Shown: piece by piece, positions 1-8,846 of the stretch | Layout of the letters: each line of letters opens with the position of its first letter | How positions within the stretch are numbered: position 1 is the first letter of the stretch | Assembly (NCBI GenBank): GCA_963556145.1 | Contig: OY744461.1 | Span: 1,798,001 to 1,862,000 of the forward strand | DNA length: 64,000 bases | Origin: Hygrocybe punicea | Taxonomy: Eukaryota > Basidiomycota > Agaricomycetes > Agaricales > Hygrophoraceae | Direction: 5' to 3' | Translations under genes and position numbers: made by a program | Notes under the pieces: generated by a model | Databases searched by the model: none | What the model was told of the DNA's origin: nothing | The model's input: only the letters and a program-made list of their open reading frames with translations

Positions 1-1
1 T

Positions 2-145
2 TTTATTCGCTGGGTCATTGAAAAGGGTTCCCTCAAGCTCATTTACTGCCCTACCGAAGACATGGTTGCTGACACACTCACGAAACCGTTACCCTCCGCT
101 AAAGCGAAGCACTTCGCTGCTGAACTCGGCCTTCGCACGGCTTGA
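2..145 (+). pseudogene. Ty1/copia polyprotein, C-terminal end of RNase H (partial)
   Basis: The window opens inside a copia-type polyprotein. Frame 2 reads through the typical end of copia RNase H: a FIRWVIEKG segment, then a VADTLTKPLP motif and a KHFAAELGL segment, followed by a TGA stop at 143-145. The VADxLTKxLP block is a hallmark of copia RNase H, where the domain lies last in pol and directly precedes the polypurine tract and 3' LTR, as it does here. Only 47 codons are visible because the element extends left of the window, so whether the full element is intact cannot be judged. No frameshift or stop interrupts the visible part. Confidence 0.85.
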
Positions 146-152
146 GGGGGAG
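144..152 (+). promoter_or_regulatory. Polypurine tract of the copia element
   Basis: A GAGGGGGAG purine run overlaps the polyprotein stop codon and ends immediately before TGTTGGAATC, the start of the LTR. This is the expected position of the plus-strand primer for retroelement reverse transcription. Confidence 0.7.
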
Positions 153-955
153 TGTTGGAATCACAAGCTCGTGCCGAAGCCCGAAGCAAATTTGTTATGG
201 TCATTTTCATCTAACATGGACATTTGTTATTTATTCACCACATGATTAGTTTTACATGCGTAGTGATAGAGTCATTGCGTTTCGTCGCTAGGCGACTATT
301 TTACTATGTAGCTTACTGTAGAATACTCGCCCACCTCAGCCGTTTGACTCCCGCAAACGCTGAGGTGAGCCACATACCAGCTTTTCTTACCTTAGTTTAC
401 TTATAACTCGTGTAGTCATTTTATAGGTAAATATTATAGCCGTTTGACTCCCGCAAACGCTGAGTCATTTTATAGCTCTCGAAATCTAACAGCACCACCC
501 CCGCTGCTCCTCTCTTTGCCTTCATTGTCCGTTGCCACCATGCTTGCCATCATCATTGTTTGCCATCACCCTGGCTTGCCATTGTCATTTGCAATCATCG
601 TGACTTGCCGTTGTCATTTGCAATCGTCATGCCTGGCCGTCGTCGTGGCTTGCAGTCATCGTGGGTGCCATCGTCATGGTTGCCATCGTCGCGGTTGCGG
701 TTGTGGTCCTCATCCCCTCGTCCTTTTTGTCCCCATCCTCATAGTTGGTTCGTCGTCATGGTTGTGTGGTGTGTCTGTAGTTGTCTGGTTAGTCAGTATG
801 ATAGAACTCTATAAATAAATACTTATTGCAGCGCGGGTGCACCACTTCCCGCCGCTCTTTTCTCCCCCTAACCTCACCCGTCTTCATTTCGTTACGTTTG
901 GTCTTGCTGTTGCCGCGTAGTTGAGGTCAAAGTCGCGTGTCATGGGTTCGTGACA
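153..955 (+). repeat. Ty1/copia 3' LTR (approximate right end)
   Basis: The LTR begins TGTTGGAATCAC just after the polypurine tract. It contains two copies of an 18-base motif, CCGTTTGACTCCCGCAAA.. (near 339 and 440), a low-complexity CATCGTCATGG-type stretch at 540-760, and a TATA-like CTCTATAAATAAA near 809. The right end is placed at GTGACA (955) because LTRs end in CA. That boundary is uncertain: a related sequence at 7889 continues past this point into the same ACCCGT-rich block. The open frames at 444-818 lie inside the low-complexity DNA and look non-genic. Confidence 0.55.
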
Positions 956-1085
956 CTACCTGTGAAAAACCCATGGACCCGTGGCCGGGTACGGGTAAAT
1001 CACGGGTCCCGATTTGGCTACCCATACCCGTACCCGCGCGGACCCGTACCCATGACCTGTGTGGGTTTCAATACCTGTGCATATG
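956..1085. repeat. ACCCGT-rich block
   Basis: This stretch is dominated by ACCCGT/ACGGGT hexamers in both orientations. A closely similar block follows the second copia-LTR fragment (8129-8266), and a longer ACCCGT-rich unit with terminal inverted repeats sits inside the hAT element (10195-11195). It is probably part of a non-autonomous repeat family. No gene is supported; the minus-strand frame across it is an artefact of the repeat. Confidence 0.6.
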
Positions 1086-1592
1086 ACTATGTAGAGAAAT
1101 ATATCTATGATATGTAAAAAATTCCACAAGAAAAGATGGTGGGAGAGTGAAATAGTCATGCTCAATGTTGACGTCAATGAGCACACATGCCTGTGAGTGA
1201 TCAGCGGGGCCATGGCAATGGTGACGGGAAAGCCCGAGCCCATCAGCGCCCTTGTTCCTGATGTTGGATGTGCTTCCGGAGCCAATGTTACTATATTTGG
1301 AATACTATCTACTCTATGCTAAGTATTTGGGGATATTGGGGCAAGGTTTAATGCCAGGGTTGGGAAAACAGACAAGTTCAGCCAAACAATAGCTGCTGAG
1401 ACACGCTGTGCAGGTTTTGCTATAAGGTCATGCCATCACACTCGATTGTTACAATTTGGGAACTTACAGTATCACAACAAATAGTTTCCACTAGGTGCAA
1501 AAAGGCCTTTGGGGGTGACACAAATAAATTACCTGTACAAAACAAAATCCTAAATTTAGCCCATGTGAAATGGATATCTAAATACATTACTA
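1086..1592. other. Intergenic, no gene recognised
   Basis: No convincing gene. A short plus-strand stretch near 1156-1310 reads (one stop apart) like a fragment of protein with SGAMAMVTGKPEPISALVPD, but I recognise no family and it has neither ends nor introns that can be defined. Confidence 0.4.
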
Positions 1593-1926
1593 AGATAGGC
1601 CTCATTCATATACGACCATATGTGACATTTCGTGACAAATCATGTGCCCTCAGCCAAATGTGACATTTTGATTGAAAATATAGCCTTGTTTGTAGACATA
1701 GATCAAACTTGCTTTTGCATCTCCTCTTTACACAGGTCAAAAATAAAAATTCTGCTTCCTGGGAGTTGTTTGGGATACAATTATGTGTGGTTCCCAGGAG
1801 CCATAAATTTTATTTTTGAAATGTGGATGGAGGAGATAGGCATTTGGTGAGTTAAAGTGTGTTTTACCTGCCAAGCGTGACAATTTTCATCACATGACAT
1901 TAGTCGTATTTGAATGAGGCCTATCT
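1593..1926. mobile_element. Mariner-like MITE with TA target duplication
   Basis: The ends AGATAGGCCTCATTC (1593-1607) and GAATGAGGCCTATCT (1912-1926) are perfect inverted repeats, and similarity continues imperfectly inward (CATACGAC against GTCGTATT). Both ends are flanked by TA, the target duplication of Tc1/mariner transposons. The 334-bp element has no transposase frame, so it would be a non-autonomous miniature element. The TA duplication is short and could be chance, but together with the 15-bp perfect ends it is persuasive. Confidence 0.65.
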
Positions 1927-2339
1927 TACAGATCATATTTCTCCACACCTTTTAAGAATTCGAAATAACAATCAAAAGGTCATATGTAGATTCAAAAAAA
2001 TTCCAAATGTTTCATATCTTGTGAAGAATCTGGAATCATAAAGCAAATCTCAATTTCTCAAACACTCACATTTGGGATTTGGTATCATATTCAGGAAACT
2101 CCAAATCTGAATTTTAAAGCTTTCCAGATATCTAATGCATTTGAGTCTTTCAAGTCTCTCAAAGTCAATAAAATATTTGAAATTTGAATTTGAATTCGTA
2201 AAATTTAAAAGACAATCTCACATTTAGTATTTGTAGAGTCCCAAATACATTAACCAGTAGTTGCCCAGTACTTGACTGGTATTTGACTAGTACTGGTCCA
2301 GTACTTGACCAAGACAAAGTCAGTCAAAACCAATGATGT
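1927..2339. other. AT-rich intergenic DNA, no gene
   Basis: AT-rich, with TTTGAATTTGAATT-type simple stretches. At 2255-2315 it holds short degenerate repeats of AGTACTTGACTGGTAT. Nothing coding is supported. Confidence 0.4.
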
Positions 2340-3397
2340 GATTACTTGAGCCACAGGATTGCCTGTGAATTGCTTGGATTTCTGTGGAATTGCTGGAATT
2401 CTTCATGGGATAGTGATCTGGAGCCACAAGGTTGCATGTGAATGGCTTGGATTTGTGTGGGATTGCTGCAAATCTTTGCTGTAGTAAATGTGGCCTTTGT
2501 AGGTGCCGATGGAGTGTTGGCAAGTCCTTTGGCTATGGGGTCAGAATCCAAACTCAACTTGTTTATATGTATATACAGGGAACACTATATACATACAATA
2601 TAATATGTATAAAGGGACTGTGCTGAAGAAATGGTGAAGTATGAAAAAAAAGGAATGTAAGGAGAGGGAATAAGGATGGAAGAGAGGGAAGGATAGGAAG
2701 GAGAGTAGGAGAATGGGGGATATAAAGGAAAGTATGAGAATCAGGGTCCACCGAGATGTCAATCTCGACATCATCCAATACTGATCTTCAACTGAGGAAC
2801 TGGATTGCATGTGTATGGCCTGGATGTCTGTTGAAATGCTGTGAATGTTCTTGACATAGTGATGCTGATTGAGTGGAATGCATGGAAATGGCCTGGATTT
2901 TTTTGGAATTGTTGCAAGTCATCTTGGGATACAGATCCTGAGCCACTGGATTGCGTGTGCATTGCCTCGTTTTGTGTAAAATTCCTGCAATTCATGGTGG
3001 GAGACAGATCCTGAGCACCTGGATTGCATGTGCATTGCCTGGATTTGTGTGAAATTGCTGTGTGTCTTTGTGGGATACTAAGTCTGAGTCACAGGGTTGT
3101 GTGTGCATTGCCTGGAATTTTGTAAAATTGCTGCAATTCATCTCAGGATACAGATCCTGAGCCACTGGATTGCCTGTGCATTGCCTGGATTTGTGTACAA
3201 TTAGTGTGATTCTTCCCGGATACAGATCCTGAGCCACTGGATTGTGTGGGCATTGCCTGGATTTGTCTGAAATTGCTGCGATTCATCTTGGGATAAAGAT
3301 CCTGAGCCACTGGATTGCGTGTGCATTCCCTGGATTCATGTAAAATTGCTGTGATTCATCTTGGGCTACAGATCCTGAGCCACTGGATTACATGTGC
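2340..3397. repeat. 73-bp minisatellite array (first block)
   Basis: Repeats contain GATCCTGAGCCACTGGATTG, then GTGTGCATTGCCTGGATTTG, then a CTTGGGATACA segment. The GATCCTGAG landmark recurs at about 2934, 3007, 3080, 3153, 3225, 3298 and 3371, a period of 72-73 bp. Units before 2934 are diverged, and a purine-rich stretch (2640-2740) interrupts the array. The same unit continues at 8267-8471 and 12310-12544, so three blocks look like one array split by transposons. The frames that run through it are repeat artefacts. Confidence 0.85.
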
Positions 3398-3798
3398 TGT
3401 AATGTGACGGAGTAAGCCCAAGGTTTTTACTTCACAAGACGGTTTAGAGAAAGGGGCTTAGGTTCCGAAGGCAGTCAATCTTAGTATGAGGGGAAGCGAT
3501 TGAGTTGCAAGTGGATACGAAATTTAAAGTCTACAGTACAAGCTGTAAGTAGACTACCTATATAGTCCAAGGGAGTGGCTAAGTTATGAGCAAAGGGATA
3601 GGGGCTATACGCCGTAGCATATGGTGATAAGGGATGAAACATGAGTGAAAGGAGATAACATACAACATTTGTCATATGATATGACTAAGCGGAGGGAAAA
3701 GGCAATGCATATGTGAAAGGAATGACTAAAGATAGCGGAAGAGGAGAGGGAAAGGAAAAAGGAAAAAGTAAGCACGTCTTAGCTAAGAAATCGTAACA
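3398..3798 (-). repeat. Ty3/gypsy 3' LTR (element 1)
   Basis: On the minus strand this reads TGTTACGATTTC... to ...CACATTACA, giving TG..CA ends with short inverted termini. It lies directly downstream of the element's last reading frame, and on its outer side the minisatellite begins at once. A related LTR start, TGTTATGATACG, occupies the same relative position in the third gypsy element (63588). Length is 401 bp. The matching 5' LTR is missing because the element is truncated at 7888. Confidence 0.6.
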
Positions 3799-3808
3799 CT
3801 CTACCGGC

Positions 3809-4934
3809 CTAAGAGACATATGACCATGTATAATCTTTCAACATCCAACTGAGATACTGCTCACAGTCATGGAGGAGAGAGGGAGGAAGGTTATCATTGC
3901 AACAAAGTCCATAAATCCGATCGAAGGTTGATTGCTGTAAGGCGTGGCATCATAGTCGGTCACTGTCATCGCATCAGAAGCGTGGAAAGGGGCGTGAATG
4001 AGAATGTGAACGTGAACGAGAATGGGAACGACCTCTATGGGGAAAGGGCGTGATCGGAAGGGATGGAAGTGGAGCAGGAGTGTTCAACCAAGTGTCGAAG
4101 TCACCCTCAAGGGGAATGTAAAAAGTGTTAGGCGGTGAAGAAGAAGAAGAGGGAGGAGAGGGGAAGATGAGATGAGCGGTAGCGATGAACTCAGTGAAAG
4201 GGTCATCATTGTTCAGGCATGACTCGTCATAGTCTTCTGCATCGTCTGCGATCTCCATAAAATCTTCTTGCTCATCGGTTACCTCAATTGAGTGTCCATT
4301 GTCAGTACAGACTGACAGGGGGCGTGAGGAGGAAATTTCCATCGCAGGCCTGGACGCAACGGTACAAGACTTCATTGTCAGCAAAACCGAGGGGACAGGT
4401 AAAACTTTGTTGCCAGAATTTGGCAGGGAGGTTGACTTTGATACGGTGGTTGGGAAAGAATTGGTCAAGGACGGATTGGAGGGAGGCCAGGAGATTGATG
4501 ATGTAAACAACCTTATGATAGGTTCAAGGAAGGAGAAAGGATTGTTGGAGCAAATGGAGGACATAGTCGAGATTTGCGGCACCAGGGGCTTCAGAATAAA
4601 TGAGGTGAATGAAGATGGGGGAGCACCACTGGGTCAACACGAACCAGAGAGGAGGATGTTCAGGCCAAGCAGAAGGATCATCCCAAAGATGTTCAGGGGG
4701 CCAATCATAGTCATGACGAGTCGTATGGTACATATACCATGGGATGACCAACCGAGGAGGGGTGGGATGAGGATCGTCGTCGAAACAGTCAAGATGAATA
4801 GAGAATTGGAAGCGACGATACTTGGCGAGGATGTGTTTAGAATGGCGAAGGGAGAGTCCTAAGTCAAGGTAACGAAAGCGGGGAATGATGTTGTAGAGGC
4901 ACAACGCAATGATGGGCAGAAGGCAAAAGAGCAA
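3809..4934 (-). pseudogene. Accessory ORF downstream of gypsy integrase (element 1)
   Basis: Beginning 64 bp after the integrase/chromodomain stop is a further coding region, now spread over several frames. The first part (4934 to about 4530) is tryptophan-rich, with a PEHPPLWFVLTQW motif. It continues in another frame through LLASLQSVLDQFF, VNLPAKFWQQSFTCPLGF and NEVLYRC. An acidic section with DDPFTEF and a FDTWLNTP motif follows, then an Arg/Ser/His tail. Matching motifs occur in order in element 3 (62758-63551: LIITLQRIIDRYF, LNLPPLFLRQHFTCPLN, FDTWLSSP) and element 2 (NHPLDWFNFIQW). Conservation across three diverged elements argues for a real protein, around 330-370 aa. I recognise no family, and there is no transmembrane segment to suggest an envelope. 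Confidence 0.6.
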
Positions 4935-4998
4935 GGAAGATGGAAAAAGATGTCAGAGTTTATATAGGAAATTGGTAATGACATCATGTGGTGTTTCT

Positions 4999-6318
4999 TC
5001 AATCTTCATATTCTAGAATTGCATCACGTGCATGACACAAATTGGAAAGAGGTTCCCAAGTATTTTCATCGGCGGAGTAGCCTTTCCATTTCACGGGGTA
5101 TTCCTTCTTGCAGTGGCAATAATGATGATTGATGACAGTTTCAACTTCGTATTCCTCATGTTCATCAATAATATCACGAGGGGGATGTAAGTTGTCATCT
5201 GTCACAAGAGGATGTAACTGTTCATCAACAATAGCCGGTTGCAATAGGGAAACATGAAAGACTGGGTGAATCTTCCAGGAACGTGGAAGTTGGAGCTTGT
5301 AGGCCACAGGGGAAATATGATCGATGATGGGGAAGGGTCCAGTGCATCGAACATCTAGCTTTTTCGTCGGTCTTCTGGTGTTGAGGTTTCGTATGTCCAA
5401 CCAAACAAGTTGTCTAATATCGAAGGTGATATGTTTACGTTTTCTATCAGTGAAGTGCTTCATGTTGTCAGCGGTTCGTTGTAAGGAAAGACTTGTGGTG
5501 TATTGCGCATCATGTAGGGTCATGAGAAAATCGTTAGCAGAGGGATTATTGGATTCTGGTTTGTCGATAGATAAGGGAGTCCAGGGATGGTGGCCATATT
5601 CTAAATAGAAAGGGGAAAAGCCGGTGGAAGAATGCAAGCGGTTGTTATAGGAGAACTCAGCCTGTGATAACCACTCGGACCAATCGGATTGCATGAAGTT
5701 GGTGTAGAGCCAGAGGTACTGTTCCAGTTCCTGATTAGTGCGTTCCGTTTGTCCATCAGTTTGGGGATGATAGGCAGTGGACAAAGCTGTATCAATTCCA
5801 AGAAGTTTGTTGAGTTCAGCGGTGAATTTTGCTGCGAATTGCATTCCATGATCAGAAATGATCCTTTTAGGCCATCTATGTGATTTCCAGATGTGATCTC
5901 GAAAAAGTCGTGCAGCGCCTTCAGCGGAGAGTGCCAAAGTTGTAGGAATGAAATGAGCACGTTTCGTAAAGCGATCGACATTGACAAAGATTGCATCGAA
6001 TCCAAAAGAAAGTGGTAACTGCATTAAAAAGTCTGAAGTGATTTCTTCCCATGCTGTGGAAGCAGGAGGAAGAGGGTGTAATAGTCCTGTAGGGCGTGAA
6101 TGTAAAATCTTAGTACGTTGACAATCAGGACAGGAGGCAATAAAATTAGAAACATCTCGATGAAGTGATTCCCAGACATAATCGCGAGAGATAAGGTCGC
6201 ATGTCTTATCTATTCCAGGATGCCCAGCATGAGGTGGTGAATGAGCCAAACAAATAATCTCGGTGCGCAGAGAAATAACCTTGGGCACAACTATGCGTTC
6301 TCTAGCATCGCGGACCAA
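4999..6318 (-). CDS. Ty3/gypsy integrase with C-terminal chromodomain
   Basis: This 439-residue open frame is the 3' part of a gypsy pol gene. The N-terminal HHCC zinc region shows HAGHPGIDKT and CPDCQRTK. The DDE catalytic core follows: ITSDF, then VNVDRFTKRAHFIPT, IISDHGMQF, and HPQTDGQTERTNQELEQYL carrying the glutamate. A GPFPIIDHISP and HPVFHVSLL region comes next. The C-terminus is a chromodomain (YEVETVI...YPVKWKGYSADENTWEP, about residues 385-435). The protein would insert element cDNA and could direct it to chromatin. This part is uninterrupted, but the upstream reverse transcriptase is broken, so the frame is a fragment of a dead polyprotein, not an independent gene; its first residue is internal to pol. 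Confidence 0.85.
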   Translation of the reverse strand: MVRDARERIVVPKVISLRTEIICLAHSPPHAGHPGIDKTCDLISRDYVWESLHRDVSNFIASCPDCQRTKILHSRPTGLLHPLPPASTAWEEITSDFLMQLPLSFGFDAIFVNVDRFTKRAHFIPTTLALSAEGAARLFRDHIWKSHRWPKRIISDHGMQFAAKFTAELNKLLGIDTALSTAYHPQTDGQTERTNQELEQYLWLYTNFMQSDWSEWLSQAEFSYNNRLHSSTGFSPFYLEYGHHPWTPLSIDKPESNNPSANDFLMTLHDAQYTTSLSLQRTADNMKHFTDRKRKHITFDIRQLVWLDIRNLNTRRPTKKLDVRCTGPFPIIDHISPVAYKLQLPRSWKIHPVFHVSLLQPAIVDEQLHPLVTDDNLHPPRDIIDEHEEYEVETVINHHYCHCKKEYPVKWKGYSADENTWEPLSNLCHARDAILEYED

Positions 6319-6336
6319 TCCATCTATGAGGGACCA

Positions 6337-7888
6337 TCAGGAAGAGGAATCAGAGATTTTAGAAGAGATGTAAGGTGGCAATGGGGATGGGAAGCGAAGT
6401 CGATTAAGGAATCTAGGAGAGGATAAATTAATGATCACATTGATGAAGTGAGATTCCAAAAGTGGAGCTCTATTCAAGTTGTCGGGACCTTCACGGAAAT
6501 AATCAGGGCGGTGAGATAAGCCATCAGCATGGTTATGTGTTCCAGGGATATGTTCTATACAGAAATTTAAGCGACTGAGAAATTCGGACCATCTAGCTTG
6601 GCGATGAGAGAGGGAGTGGTTTGTCAAAAGTATTTGAGGGCTTGATTGTCAGATCCAATGACAATGGTGTGATTAGCTCCTTTGAGTAGATGACGCCAGT
6701 GTGATAGCGATTTAACGATAGCCAGAAGTTCTTGATCAGGAGTCGAATAGTTTCGTTCTGCAGGAGATAATGAAGCGGAATAATAACCAATAGGATGAAG
6801 CTTATCATCATGTTTTTGCATAAGGACAGCACCGATTGCAAAGCCAGAGGAGTCGGTTTCGAGAATATAAGGAGGATTGAGTCGGGGAGCTTTAAGGATA
6901 GGTTCGGAAGTAATGGATTGTTTAAGGGAATCCAATGCGAATTGACAGTTAGAAGTCCAATTGAATCTATGATCTTTTCTTGTAAGATTGTGAAGAGGTC
7001 GGGCGATAGAAGAGAAATCTTTGATAAATCTGCACCAAAAGTTCATGGTGCCAAGGAATGATTGAACGTCTCGAATACATTTGGGAATGGGCCAATCAGA
7101 AATAGAACGAATCTTGGCGGGATTAATAGCAATTTCACCATGAGAAATAATCTGACCAAGATACTTAATGGAGTCTCTTTCGAATTGACATTTGACGGGT
7201 TTGCAAGAGAGATTATTCTTGCGCATGATGTTGAGTACGTGGCGAGTATTCGTTTCAAGTTCTTCATGGGGATAATGATGTTGTCCATGTAAATGAATAC
7301 ACATCTGGAGGTAAGAACGTCATGAAAGCAAATATTCATCATTCATTGAAAGGTGGCAGGGGCATTGCAGAGTCCAAAGAACATAACAGTAGGTTCAAAG
7401 AGACCACGATTTGTGATAAAGGAAGCCTTCCATACATCTTCTTCCTTAATCCGAATATTATTGTATCCCCAGCGAATATCTATAAGGGTAAAATGTTTCG
7501 CTGTTTGGAATTTTGGTTGTTGGAGGATTTTGGAAAGAAGTGGGGGAGGGTAACGATCGCGAATGGTGTGGGCATTAAGATATTGATAATCCTGAACAGG
7601 ACGGAGTCCAGGATCTGAACCTAGAGCGTTAATTTCTTCACCTTTGTTCACAAAGAAAAAGGGGGCAGCTTGGGGGGATTTCGAGGGGTGAATACATCCT
7701 GTTGAAAGATTTTCGTCCAAGAATTTATCGAGTTCGACTTGCTCTCAAGGAGATAATGAATACAACTTGCCCTGTTGGGGTTTGAAGGAATCTTTAAGGT
7801 TGATGGTGTGATCGAATTCGGAATGGGGAGGAAGTTGGTCGAAATGTTGTTTGAGAAAAACATCCAAATAATTCCAATACTTCTCTGG
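6337..7888 (-). pseudogene. Ty3/gypsy reverse transcriptase and RNase H, inactivated
   Basis: From 7888 downward the reading starts at PEKYWNYLDVFLKQHF and runs into an in-frame TGA at the LSP-E position near 7745. It resumes through QAAPFFFVNKGEEINALGSD, the LIDIRWGYNNIRI block and FGLCNAPATFQ, then shifts frame near 7343. The catalytic box reads FIYMDNIIIP; the second aspartate of the usual YxDD box is asparagine, which should abolish polymerisation. RNase H follows with LETDSSGFAIGAVL and TPDQELLAIVKSL, and a further frameshift near 6625 leads to the HADGLSHRPDY end. Several independent lesions make this a pseudogene. Confidence 0.85.
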
Positions 7889-8128
7889 TCTCGTCCTTTT
7901 TGTCCCCGTCCTCGTATTTGGTTTCATCATTGTGTCTGTAGTTGTCTGGTTAGTCAATTTGATAGAACTATATCTATAAATACCTATTGCAGTGGGGGTG
8001 CACCACTCCCTGCTGCACTTTTGGTCTCCTAAACTTGTCCATCTTCGTTTTGTTACTGGTGGTTTTCATTTGGTCTTGCTGTTGCTGCATAGTTGAGGTC
8101 AAATTCGCGTGTCATGGGATCGTGACAC
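7889..8128 (+). repeat. Copia LTR fragment (3' third)
   Basis: This matches about 717-955 of the copia LTR at the left of the window. Shared blocks are CGTCCTTTTTGTCCCC, GTGTCTGTAGTTGTCTGG, the TATA-like CTATAAATACC and CGTGTCATGGG.TCGTGACA. It begins exactly where the gypsy sequence ends and continues into an ACCCGT block as the first copy does. Confidence 0.75.
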
Positions 8129-8266
8129 TACCAGTGAACAACCTGTGGACCCATGGCACAGGTACGGGTAAATCACGGGTCCCGATTTGGCTACCCATAC
8201 CCATACCTGCGCGGACCCGTAGCCGTACCCGTGACCCATGCGGGTTTCAATACCTGTGCATATGAC
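8129..8266. repeat. ACCCGT-rich block (second copy)
   Basis: Close copy of 956-1085, including the right boundary TTTCAATACCTGTGCATATGACTA. The LTR end and this block therefore travelled together as one roughly 375-bp repeat. Confidence 0.65.
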
Positions 8267-8471
8267 TAGGAAAGGCCTGGATGTTTGTGGAATTGTTGCG
8301 ATGAATCTTGGGATACAGATCCTGAGCCACTGGATTGCATGTGCATCACTTCTATTTGTGTGGAATTGCTGCGAGTCACCTTGGGATCGAGATCCTGAGC
8401 CACAGGATGGCATGTGCATTGCCTATATTTGTGTGCAATCGCTGCGATTCACCTTGGGATACAGATCCTGA
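8267..8471. repeat. 73-bp minisatellite array (second block)
   Basis: Three units of the same repeat as 2340-3397 (GATCCTGAGCCACTGG landmarks near 8319 and 8392). The block is cut at GATCCTGA by the hAT insertion. Confidence 0.8.
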
Positions 8472-8846
8472 TAGTGTTGCTGCAGCTAAGGCTATTAGCT
8501 GACCACTAGTTGTAGCCTTAGCCAATTTTAGCTTAGCTGAGGACCGGCTAAGCTAAGGCTAACCAATAGGCTACAGCTTCGACTAGGCATTCTGGTCAGC
8601 CGATAGCTGATCACTTTTAGCCAGCTAGTCGACTCAAACAGGCTAGTATTACAGGCAATCAAAGTAGCACATATGATGTGTGGTATTCGGTTCATCAATG
8701 TGACAATGTGATGAGTATCCGAACAATAAAGAAATGATGCCATCAATACGGTTCCTTGAATCCAAGGTGACCCATTCTCCAGTCTTGGTAGACTCCCCAT
8801 TTCTATGGGTAAATGATGACGATGAGCCTCTTCTGCCAACAGGGCC

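Larger units (their letters stand above)
3398..7888 (-). mobile_element. Ty3/gypsy chromovirus, 5'-truncated (element 1)
   Basis: In transcript order (minus strand) it holds reverse transcriptase, RNase H, integrase, chromodomain, an accessory frame and one LTR. The 5' part (LTR, gag, protease) is absent: similarity to element 2 stops at the PEKYWNY motif, where the DNA switches abruptly at 7888/7889 to a copia LTR fragment. The left LTR abuts minisatellite units, so the element probably inserted into that array. Stops and frameshifts in the polymerase region indicate a dead copy. Confidence 0.85.

Noticed and set aside
4299..4862. 187-codon plus-strand frame
   Set aside because: Antisense to the conserved gypsy accessory gene, whose minus-strand motifs recur in two other elements.
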